Shown here in pieces: positions 31,972 to 39,424 of a stretch of DNA of 41,646 nt (positions are counted from its first letter, which is position 1; every line of letters begins with the position of its first letter). The position numbers and the translations under genes were made by a program. Source of the stretch: Thermoplasmata archaeon (lineage in GTDB: Archaea; Thermoplasmatota; Thermoplasmata; Lutacidiplasmatales; UBA184); NCBI GenBank assembly GCA_021802125.1, contig JAKAAX010000017.1, positions 1-41,646 on the forward strand, in the 5' to 3' direction. A model generated the notes under the pieces. That model was not told the DNA's origin. It searched no databases and saw nothing but the letters and a program-made list of their open reading frames with translations.

Positions 31972-33764
31972 GCCTGCGTCGCGCTGCGCCCGCCCCAAAG
32001 GGCCCAGGCTGCGGTCGCTCCCAAGAGCAGCAGCGCGGTCACCGCCATGGAGGGCACGGCCAAGGCCCTATCATAGTTCTGCCCGAGCTCGTAGAGGACG
32101 AGGGGTGCTCCGGCCACCACCAGGCCCGGAAGCACGACGAGGGTGGCCCACCAGGCTCCCGAGTAGAGGTTGGTGACGGGGATCCCGGTCTTCTCGGCGC
32201 GGTGGAAGAGCACTCCGAGCTCGAAGAAGGCCGCCGCCATCACCGCGGGGAGCTCCGCCGCGGCGAAGAAGATGAAGGGGAGAGGGTCCCCGACGCGGCC
32301 CGCCACGAGACCCATGACGAGGAGCGCGGCCAGCACGTAGATGATGAGGATGAGCGAGGCCTTGCCCAGGAGCAGGGTCCTCCGGGGGATGGGCAGGGTC
32401 CTCGTGAACGAGAACCCGAGCACCTCCGTTGCGAAGAAGGCCGGTCCGAAGAAGGTCGCCAGCAGCGCGGCCACGGTGACGGCCGCGATCGCGAAGCGCT
32501 CGGCCGCCGCCGGGGCCGGGTTCTCGATCACCGTCGACAGACCCAGGATGAAGGCGTCCAGCAGCGGGAGGATGATGAGGAAGGCGTACCCCGGGGTCCG
32601 GGACGCGATCCGGAGGTCCTTGTGGAGGATCGCGAGCGAGGGCCGCCCCACGTGAAGGTCCGTCCCCCGCAGATGCGCGCTTCTCGTGCTTCGCGGAGCG
32701 GCAAGGGAGAGGTCCACCGGCGCTCGTCGGAGCCATCTCAGCGAGGCCAGGGCGACCACGATGTAGAGCGCGATCGTCCCCCAGAGCACCGGGTCGGTCA
32801 GGAGGTGGTAGGCGTCCAGGTTCGGATAGAGCGCGATCGAGGCGAGGTAGGCGAAGGGGAACGGGTAGACCAGGAGCAGGGTCCGGAAGGCCCCGGGGTT
32901 CGCCGACTCCCAGAAGCTCATGAGGTCCAGGATCTGGAGCGAGAACGCGACGAACGCCGTGATGGCCAGGCTGGGCAGGCTCCAGACCAGCAGGTAGATC
33001 CAGCGGAGCGCGAGCGACCCGGGGGTCCCGCCTTCGGCTCCGCTCACCCGGACGATGAAGAACCGGGCGGTGACGAGAGAGATGGCGCAGGAGAGCACGA
33101 CGGTCACCAGGGTCCCCGGGATCAGGACCAGGCCGGCCAGCGCCGAGCCGGTCACCACGGCCACCGCGAGAGGGAGGTAGATCGCGGCCATGATGGCCGG
33201 AGCGTCGAAGATCCGGAGGAAGACGATGAACCCCACCCGCTCCATGTCCTTCTTCGACAGCGGCAGGGTCGAAAGGAGCGGGAACACCCTCGAGCCCAGC
33301 AGGGTGGGCGCGACCTGGAGCCCCGTCATCCAGAGGAGCGAGAAGATCAGGAGCAGCTCTCCCGCGATGACGCTCGTCGCGTAGTCCACGGGGGTGAGCG
33401 TGAGGCCGAGCGCGCTCTGGGCCCTCAGCCCGATCGCTCCGACCGAGATGACCATGAAGAGGAGGAAGGCGACCATCCCCTTCGACTGCGCCACCCGTCG
33501 GCGGGCCTTCTCGGTCGGGTCCCCGCCTCGTCGTTCCTGAAGGGGCGCGGAGGTGTTCCCTTGCTTGAGCGCGTAGATCGACTGGAAGGAGAACTCGTCG
33601 TAGACGACCTTCGAGACCCGGAACGCTCCCCGCCATCCCAGGGGGCGAGGTGGGGGGAGGGGGGTGACCGCCTGTGCGGAGGCGGGCACTGGACCTTCGA
33701 GGATCGCACCCTCGCCCGAAGCGGGCGACGGCCCGGTGGGCATCGCGGGGGACGAGGCCGCCAT
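31968..33764 (-). CDS. ABC transporter permease (ABC-2-like, large)
   Basis: 598-aa integral membrane protein with about 12 hydrophobic helices arranged as two similar halves, each preceded by a cytoplasmic stretch; LSTLPLSKKDMERVGFIVFL and TRTLPIPRRTLLLGKASLIL (short positive loops with P-L/I-x-R/K) are the hallmarks of archaeal ABC-2-type permeases. The N-terminal 45 residues are proline-rich and probably cytoplasmic. Starts 1 bp after the ABC ATPase stop and overlaps valS by 4 nt. Direction of transport and substrate are not evident. Confidence 0.82.
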   Translation of the reverse strand: MAASSPAMPTGPSPASGEGAILEGPVPASAQAVTPLPPPRPLGWRGAFRVSKVVYDEFSFQSIYALKQGNTSAPLQERRGGDPTEKARRRVAQSKGMVAFLLFMVISVGAIGLRAQSALGLTLTPVDYATSVIAGELLLIFSLLWMTGLQVAPTLLGSRVFPLLSTLPLSKKDMERVGFIVFLRIFDAPAIMAAIYLPLAVAVVTGSALAGLVLIPGTLVTVVLSCAISLVTARFFIVRVSGAEGGTPGSLALRWIYLLVWSLPSLAITAFVAFSLQILDLMSFWESANPGAFRTLLLVYPFPFAYLASIALYPNLDAYHLLTDPVLWGTIALYIVVALASLRWLRRAPVDLSLAAPRSTRSAHLRGTDLHVGRPSLAILHKDLRIASRTPGYAFLIILPLLDAFILGLSTVIENPAPAAAERFAIAAVTVAALLATFFGPAFFATEVLGFSFTRTLPIPRRTLLLGKASLILIIYVLAALLVMGLVAGRVGDPLPFIFFAAAELPAVMAAAFFELGVLFHRAEKTGIPVTNLYSGAWWATLVVLPGLVVAGAPLVLYELGQNYDRALAVPSMAVTALLLLGATAAWALWGGRSATQA

Positions 33765-33765
33765 C

Positions 33766-34557
33766 TCAGACCTTTCCGCTCAGCATCTCGACCGCTCGGG
33801 AGACCGCTGATCCTTCGGTGGTCAGGTTGAGGTAGACGTCCTCGAGGGTGGCCTGGGGGAGGGCCACCTGCGACCGGAGCTCCGAGAGGGTGCCCTCTCC
33901 CTGGAGCTTCCCCTGGTCCAAGATGCCCAGGCGGCTGCAGAGCCGCTCGGCCACCTCGACGGTGTGCGTGGAGAAGAGCGCGGCCCTGCCCCCCTCCCGC
34001 ACGTACGCCGTCAGAAGGTCGCGCATGATGCGTACCGAGCGCGGGTCGAGGTTGTTGAAGGGCTCGTCCAGGACCAGGAGCCGGGGCCGATGGAGGAAGC
34101 CGGCCACCAGGAGGATCTTCTGCTTCGTGCCGTTGGAGAGCGTGGCCAGCGGTCGGTCGATGTCCGGTCCGATCTGCAGGGCGCCCACGAGCTCGCGCAC
34201 GAGCCCACCGTACGCTTCGAACTTGAGCTGCCGGATGGAGGCCACGAACTCCAGGAACTCGCGCGGGGTGAGCGCGTCGTAGAGGAGGGCCGTCTCCGGA
34301 ACGTACCCCACGAGGGCCTTCACCTCCATGTCCTGGGTCACCGGGTCCAGCCCTGCGACGCGGATCGACCCCGAGGCGGGATTCACGAGCCCGACGATCG
34401 CCTTCATCGTCGAGGTCTTGCCCGCGCCGTTCGATCCGAGGAGCCCGTAGATCTCCCCGGCATGCACCCGCAGGTTCAGGCGGTCGACCGCCGTGACGCT
34501 CCCGTAGGTCACGGTGAGGTTGGTGATCTCGAGAGGGTCTCCGGTGGTCGGCGGCAT
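33766..34557 (-). CDS. ABC transporter ATP-binding protein
   Basis: 263-aa ABC ATPase, a stand-alone subunit. Walker A GSNGAGKT (41-48), Q-loop replaced by VPETALLYD (87-94: a Glu where Gln is common), signature LSNGTKQ (140-146, a variant of LSGGQ), Walker B LLVLDEP (160-166), D-loop NNLD and H-loop STHTV (His198). This CcmA/YxlF-like group serves ABC-2 permeases, and the permease gene follows directly. ATG 34557 (MPPTTGDPLE) is preferred because the coding signal begins there; TATA-like GTTATC lies about 34 nt upstream (34588-34595). Confidence 0.92.
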   Translation of the reverse strand: MPPTTGDPLEITNLTVTYGSVTAVDRLNLRVHAGEIYGLLGSNGAGKTSTMKAIVGLVNPASGSIRVAGLDPVTQDMEVKALVGYVPETALLYDALTPREFLEFVASIRQLKFEAYGGLVRELVGALQIGPDIDRPLATLSNGTKQKILLVAGFLHRPRLLVLDEPFNNLDPRSVRIMRDLLTAYVREGGRAALFSTHTVEVAERLCSRLGILDQGKLQGEGTLSELRSQVALPQATLEDVYLNLTTEGSAVSRAVEMLSGKV

Positions 34558-35046
34558 GACGGTAGGGGGATGGGACGTGACCGGGGGAGATAACGACCCC
34601 GGACGGGCCTCCTCGGTTGGCGCGTGCGCCCCACCGAGGGACAGAGCCGGACCCGTGTGGCGCGCCACCGTCTGCGAACGGTAGCTCGTGAGCGGCCTCT
34701 CGGGCCCCCGGGGGGACCTCACGGTGGGGAACGACGCGGGGCGCGACGGGGTCACCGAACGCGACCACACTTCGAACCGCGGTCCCCGCGCGTCCGGGTC
34801 GGACCGACGAACCTTCGCTGTCGGTTCCCCACCCCGCGCTCCTCGGCCAACGTGGCTCTCCCGTAGCGCATGCAGAGGTGCGGCGTGCAGCCATGACCGC
34901 TCGCCGCTTTTCGGAGACCTCCGACGCGTATCGCCGGATCTGCGTTCCAACGGTCGGGTGAGTTATGTAGGCAAAGAGCAGGTCCCGCGTCAAGCTCTAA
35001 CATGACACGGTTCTTTGGGCCGCGCTTGCAGGGCTGGGGATGAACC
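34558..35046. other. 489-bp gene-poor divergent spacer between ABC ATPase and sedolisin
   Basis: I see no convincing gene. On the minus strand CGTTATCT (34588-34595) is the likely ATPase promoter. On the plus strand TTATGTAG (34973-34980) is a candidate TATA box about 70 nt before the sedolisin ATG, leaving a leader of roughly 45 nt. The middle 350 bp keep high GC and short random reading frames on both strands, with no strong inverted repeat; possibly decayed coding DNA or an unseen small RNA. Confidence 0.4.
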
Positions 35047-38000
35047 ATGGAGATGAGAACACCAACGTCTGCACGAAGCGCCGCCGGTAGGGCCTCCCGT
35101 TCACGGGCCGGCTTCGCCGCGTATGGCTCCAGATCCTCCGCGCTGATGACTTTCCCCCCACCCCGCCCCCGGCCCGCGCCCGTCGCGGCCGTGGAGCCCC
35201 GGCAGGCGAGCTCCCGTCTCTGGCTCGCGCTCGTGGTCCTTCTCGTGGCCGGGATCATGGGCGTCTCGCTCCTCGGCGGCGCGTTCTCCTCTCTGGGGAC
35301 CGTTGCAGGTCCGGTGGCGCTTCCCTCCCCCGGAGGCGGCTTGACGATCCTCTCCCACTCGGTGGGCCCCGTCCCCCGGTCGGCGACCTTGACCGGAGCG
35401 GTCGCCTCCTCGACCACGATCTCCTTCACCCTCCAGCTCGCGGTCCCCTCCTCCGCGGCGGAGACCTCCTTCGAGCAGGGGCTGCAGACCCCGGGCTCCC
35501 CCTACTACCACCAGTTCCTCTCCTCCTCGCAGTTCTACGCGACGTACGGGCCCTCCCCCTCGAGCGTCGCCTCGCTGCTCTCCTACCTCTCCTCCCAAGG
35601 GCTCACGGTCACCCCCACCTCGGGCCCGTGGCTCTACACGGTGTCCGGGCCCGCTTCCTCGGTGGCCAGCACCTTCCACGTCGCGCTCTTCCACTATCGG
35701 GCATCGGACGGGTCCACCCTCATCGCCCCGCGCGGGGTCCCGCAGCTGCCCGCCGGTTTCGCCCCGCTCGTCGGGACGCTCTCGGGCCTCAACCAGTTCG
35801 ACCTGCCTCACCCCACCTTCGTGCCCGCCCCGCACATCACCGCTTCAGGCCCCACCTCTCCGACGACCATGCGGGGCTTCTACAACTCGGCCTCGCTCAT
35901 CTCGGGAGGGGACACCGGTAGCGCCTTCGCGATCGGCCTCGCGGAGATGTGCGACCCGACCGAGTCGACCGCGACCTACTCGAGCGACCTCGCATCCTTC
36001 GACAGCATGTACGGGCTGCCCTCGACCACTGTGAACTACATCGGTAGCGGGGCGAGCTCCTGTCCCAGCGGCCAGGGCTCGAGCGGCTGGGGGGTCGAGA
36101 CCGACCTCGACATCCAGTGGGCCCACGCGATGGCCCCCGGCGCCACGCTGTACGTCTGCCTCGACACGAGCAACCCCGCGATCTGCGACCAGACCTTCGT
36201 GACGGACCACTCGGCGGACAACATCGAGTTCGGCTCGAACAGCTGGGGCGGAGGCAGCGCGGACCACTCCGTCTGGCAGTCCGCGGTGGCGGCCGGGATG
36301 ACCCTGCTCGCTTCGGCGGGCGACTCCTGTTCGCAAGTGAGCTACCCGGCGGCCGAGCCCGATGGCATCGGGGTCGGCGGCACCACCATCACCCCCAGCG
36401 GGAACAACTTCGGAAGCGAGACCGCCTGGTCCTGCTCCGGAGGGTCTGGGACCGGCGGCGGTTGCGACACCGCCGACGCGCCCCCCAGCTACCAGATCGG
36501 CATGACCGGCTACCCCGGCGTCTGCGCCACGGGGGACCGCGGGGTTCCGGACGTCGCGATGGACGCGAACCCGACCACCGGTGTCGACATCGTGACCGGC
36601 GGGTCGACCGCCCAGTACGGAGGCACGTCCCTCGCCTGTCCGATGTGGGCCGCGAGCCTCGACCTCATCTACCAGTCCAGCGGGGCGACCGGCTTCGCGG
36701 GACCGACCATCTACTCCCTCGCGAAGGGGTCGAACTACAACTCCCTGTTCCACGACATCACCTCGGGAAGCAACGGGTACGCGACGACGGTCGGCTGGGA
36801 CCCGGTCACCGGGGTCGGCTCCCCGAACATCGGGGCCCTCGCGAGCGCATGGACCGGCGGCAGCCCCACCCCGCTCTCCGCCTCCGCCAGCGCCACCCCG
36901 ACCTCCGGCACCGTCCCCCTGGCGGTCGCCTTCACCGGGTCCGCGAGCGGCGGGACCTCTCCCTACACCTACAGCTGGGCGTTCGGGGATGGCGGCACGA
37001 GCACCGCGCAGAACCCCTCCTACACCTACTCCACCGCGGGGACCTACACGGCGACCCTGACGGTCACCGACAGCGCGAGCAACACCGCGACCGCCTCGGT
37101 CTCGATCACGGTGAACCCCGCGAGCACCCCCCTCACGGCCTCCGCGTCCGGCTCCCCGACGTCCGGGACCGTGCCTCTCGCGGTCGCCTTCACCGGGTCG
37201 GCCTCCGGTGGAACCTCTCCCTACACCTACAGTTGGGCCTTCGGTGACGGAAGCACCAGCACCGCGCAGAGCCCTTCCCACACCTACACCACCGCGGGAA
37301 CGTACTCGGCGACCCTCACGGTCACGGACAGCGCGAGCAACACCGCGACCGCCTCGGTCTCGATCACGGCGAACCCGGCGAGCACCCCCCTCACGGCCTC
37401 GGCCAGTGCGACCCCCACCTCCGGGACCGCGCCTCTCGCGGTCGCCTTCACGGGCTCGGCGAGCGGCGGCACCTCGCCGTACACCTACGCGTGGGCGTTC
37501 GGTGACGGGAGCACGAGCACCGCCCAGAACCCCTCCCACACCTACTCGGCCGCGGGCACCTACACCTCGACCCTGACGGTCACCGACAGTGCCAGCAACA
37601 CGGCCAGCTCCTCGGTCACGATCACCGTCTCGGCCAGCGCGCCTCCGCTCGCCGCCTCCGCGTCGGCGAGCCCCACCTCCGGGACCGCGCCCCTCGCGGT
37701 CGCCTTCACGGGCTCGGCGTCCGGGGGCACCTCTCCCTACACCTACAGCTGGGCCTTTGGCGACGGCAGCACGAGCACCGCCCAGAGCCCCTCGCACACC
37801 TACACGGCGGCGGGAACGTACACCGCGACCCTCGCGGTCACCGACAGTGCGAGCCACACCGCGACCTCGTCCGTCTCGATCGCCGTGAGCGCGCCGAGCG
37901 GAGGGTGCAGCACCGCAACCCCGGTCTCCTTCGGGACCCAGGTGTCGGGGTCGGCCCCCGCCGGCGGGTGCGCGCTCTACACCGCCGCGCTGACCCAGAG

Positions 38001-39174
38001 CGAGTGGAATTCCTACTACTACCTCGATGCCTACGAGACCGACGGGTCGGTCTCCGGAGCCCAGCCGGTCTTCACGGTCTACACCGACCTCGGCACGGCC
38101 CCCACGCCCACCACCTACCAGCAGGAGCAGGCGGGCCCCAACGCCGCGCTGACCATCGACCTCTTCACCGGCCAGGCGAACGTCTACGGCGGGTGGGGGA
38201 CCTACGAGTTCCTCGTCCAGGCGAGCGCGAGCGGCTCGGGCAGCTTCTGCTTCGAGGTCCAGCTCTCGAACTCCGTCGCGGGGACCTCCCCGTCATGCTC
38301 CGCGGGCGGAGGAGGCGGCACCCCGCTCTCGGCGCAGGCCTCCGCCACTCCCACCACCGGGACCGCGCCGCTCGCGGTCGCCTTCACGGGCTCGGCAAGC
38401 GGCGGCACCTCTCCCTACACCTACGCGTGGGCGTTCGGTGACGGGAGCACGAGCACCGCCCAGAATCCCTCTCACACCTACACCGCCGCGGGAACGTACA
38501 CGGCGACCCTGACGGTCACGGACAGCGCGAGCCATACCGCGACCTCCTCGGTCTCGATCACCGCGACCTCCTCCTCCGGTGGAGGGTGCGACGGCCAGAC
38601 CTACACGGTCGGCCTGGGGAGCGTCAAGTCCTGTTCGCTCGACGCCGGTTCTTCGGCGGTCCTGCAGTTCGCCGTGAGCCAGAGCCAGTGGAACTCGTAC
38701 TACTACGTGAACGTCTACGAGTCGGATGGGGTCGTGAACAGCGGCGCCCACTTCTCCATCGGCTCGGGCATGGGCGGGACCCCCTCCCTCTCGGCCGCCC
38801 AGCAGACCGCCACCAGCCCCAATGCCAAGATCCAGATCGACCTGTTCACCCAGGCCTCCGGCCAGTACGGGGGCTGGGGGACCTACTGGGTCGTGGTCCA
38901 GGCGGTGGGCGGGAGCGGCGGGTTCTGCTTCGAGGCGCAGCTCTCCAACGGCGCACTGGGCTCCGGTCCGTCATGCTCGGCTCCGGCGATCACGGAGATC
39001 AGCCACGCCGGGACCGCCCCTACCGTCGCCGGACAGGGCACGGCAGGCATCTCGGGGATGTTCGCGGGGAGCAGCCTCCTGACGCTCGTCGCGGGCGCCG
39101 CGCTGGTCGCCGGTTCCTCCTGCGCGGTCCTGGTCGCTCGTGCGCGCGGGACATGGCCCTCGAGGGGCCTGTAG
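35047..39174 (+). CDS. Membrane-anchored sedolisin (S53 peptidase) with five PKD domains
   Basis: 1375 aa. After a short cytoplasmic part and a signal anchor (57-80, LWLALVVLLVAGIMG), residues about 100-270 are a pro-kumamolisin activation domain (GSPYYHQFLSSSQF). The S53 catalytic domain follows: Glu351 and Asp355 in WGVETDLDIQWAHAMAPGA, oxyanion Asp426 in SAGDSC, catalytic Ser528 in YGGTSLACPMWA, and the C-terminal calcium site (Asp570, Asp585 region GWDPVTGVGSPN). Then PKD domains 1-4 (609-948), unnamed module A (952-1088), PKD 5 (1093-1175), module B (1179-1314) and a C-terminal transmembrane helix (1335-1363) with basic tail. An extracellular, acid-type serine-carboxyl endopeptidase tethered to the cell. 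ATG at 35146 is an alternative start. Confidence 0.9.
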   Translation: MEMRTPTSARSAAGRASRSRAGFAAYGSRSSALMTFPPPRPRPAPVAAVEPRQASSRLWLALVVLLVAGIMGVSLLGGAFSSLGTVAGPVALPSPGGGLTILSHSVGPVPRSATLTGAVASSTTISFTLQLAVPSSAAETSFEQGLQTPGSPYYHQFLSSSQFYATYGPSPSSVASLLSYLSSQGLTVTPTSGPWLYTVSGPASSVASTFHVALFHYRASDGSTLIAPRGVPQLPAGFAPLVGTLSGLNQFDLPHPTFVPAPHITASGPTSPTTMRGFYNSASLISGGDTGSAFAIGLAEMCDPTESTATYSSDLASFDSMYGLPSTTVNYIGSGASSCPSGQGSSGWGVETDLDIQWAHAMAPGATLYVCLDTSNPAICDQTFVTDHSADNIEFGSNSWGGGSADHSVWQSAVAAGMTLLASAGDSCSQVSYPAAEPDGIGVGGTTITPSGNNFGSETAWSCSGGSGTGGGCDTADAPPSYQIGMTGYPGVCATGDRGVPDVAMDANPTTGVDIVTGGSTAQYGGTSLACPMWAASLDLIYQSSGATGFAGPTIYSLAKGSNYNSLFHDITSGSNGYATTVGWDPVTGVGSPNIGALASAWTGGSPTPLSASASATPTSGTVPLAVAFTGSASGGTSPYTYSWAFGDGGTSTAQNPSYTYSTAGTYTATLTVTDSASNTATASVSITVNPASTPLTASASGSPTSGTVPLAVAFTGSASGGTSPYTYSWAFGDGSTSTAQSPSHTYTTAGTYSATLTVTDSASNTATASVSITANPASTPLTASASATPTSGTAPLAVAFTGSASGGTSPYTYAWAFGDGSTSTAQNPSHTYSAAGTYTSTLTVTDSASNTASSSVTITVSASAPPLAASASASPTSGTAPLAVAFTGSASGGTSPYTYSWAFGDGSTSTAQSPSHTYTAAGTYTATLAVTDSASHTATSSVSIAVSAPSGGCSTATPVSFGTQVSGSAPAGGCALYTAALTQSEWNSYYYLDAYETDGSVSGAQPVFTVYTDLGTAPTPTTYQQEQAGPNAALTIDLFTGQANVYGGWGTYEFLVQASASGSGSFCFEVQLSNSVAGTSPSCSAGGGGGTPLSAQASATPTTGTAPLAVAFTGSASGGTSPYTYAWAFGDGSTSTAQNPSHTYTAAGTYTATLTVTDSASHTATSSVSITATSSSGGGCDGQTYTVGLGSVKSCSLDAGSSAVLQFAVSQSQWNSYYYVNVYESDGVVNSGAHFSIGSGMGGTPSLSAAQQTATSPNAKIQIDLFTQASGQYGGWGTYWVVVQAVGGSGGFCFEAQLSNGALGSGPSCSAPAITEISHAGTAPTVAGQGTAGISGMFAGSSLLTLVAGAALVAGSSCAVLVARARGTWPSRGL
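36871..38575 (+). repeat. Five near-identical PKD-domain coding repeats (about 250 bp each)
   Basis: Units begin near 36871, 37128, 37387, 37642 and 38322, each encoding the pattern ATPTSGTxPLAVAFTGSASG, WAFGDGSTSTAQNPSHTY and TATLTVTDSASNTATASV. The DNA is strongly conserved as well (e.g. runs such as ACGGTCACCGACAGCGCGAG recur), which indicates recent expansion or gene conversion, and makes this stretch prone to unit-number variation and to assembly collapse. The fifth unit is separated from the fourth by module A. Confidence 0.9.
37901..38985 (+). repeat. Duplicated unnamed C-terminal module (37901-38310 and 38581-38985)
   Basis: Two copies of an about 135-residue unit flank PKD domain 5. 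Shared pattern: GGCS/GGCD start, a Cys near residue 25, SEWNSYYYLDAYETDG in copy A against SQWNSYYYVNVYESDG in copy B, GPNAALTIDLFT against SPNAKIQIDLFT, YGGWGTYEFLVQAS against YGGWGTYWVVVQAV, and FCFEVQLSN against FCFEAQLSN with a final PSCS. Beta-rich, Cys-paired, probably a carbohydrate- or protein-binding beta-sandwich, resembling in layout bacterial pre-peptidase C-terminal domains. I cannot name it. Confidence 0.75.
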
Positions 39175-39393
39175 ACGCCTGGCCGCAGCTCTAAGCCGCG
39201 GCGGCTGGGCCCGTCCTGAAGGCGGAAACGCCGCCCGGGGGGTCTCCGGGAGGAAGAGAGGGACTGGGGCGGGACCCACGCCGACCCGTGATGGAGGTCG
39301 CGGGGGCATCTCCGCCGCAGGGGCGCGTGAGAGGGGCGACCTCCGGAGCCGAGATGCCGGCACACCTCTCGACAAGGGCCGCGGTCCGGAGGG

Positions 39394-39401
39394 ATGATAA
39401 G
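39394..39401 (+). promoter_or_regulatory. TATA-like box of XPD-like helicase gene (leaderless)
   Basis: ATGATAAG is centred about 27 nt before the GTG start at 39425, and no Shine-Dalgarno sequence precedes that GTG, which together argue for a leaderless mRNA. Confidence 0.5.
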
Positions 39402-39424
39402 GCCCGAGCCACCGTCGGGGACCC

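Noticed and set aside
31770..33830. Plus-strand frame of 686 codons opposite the ABC permease
   Set aside because: Glu/Arg/Gln/Gly-rich antisense shadow of a membrane protein gene; no start signal or domain.
35845..37857. Long minus-strand frame (670 codons) opposite the sedolisin
   Set aside because: Gly/Arg/Val-rich repeated translation produced by the PKD repeats on the opposite strand.
36871..38575. Regularly spaced repeats considered as a CRISPR-like array
   Set aside because: Units are about 250 bp, in frame, and encode PKD domains; no short direct repeats with unique spacers.
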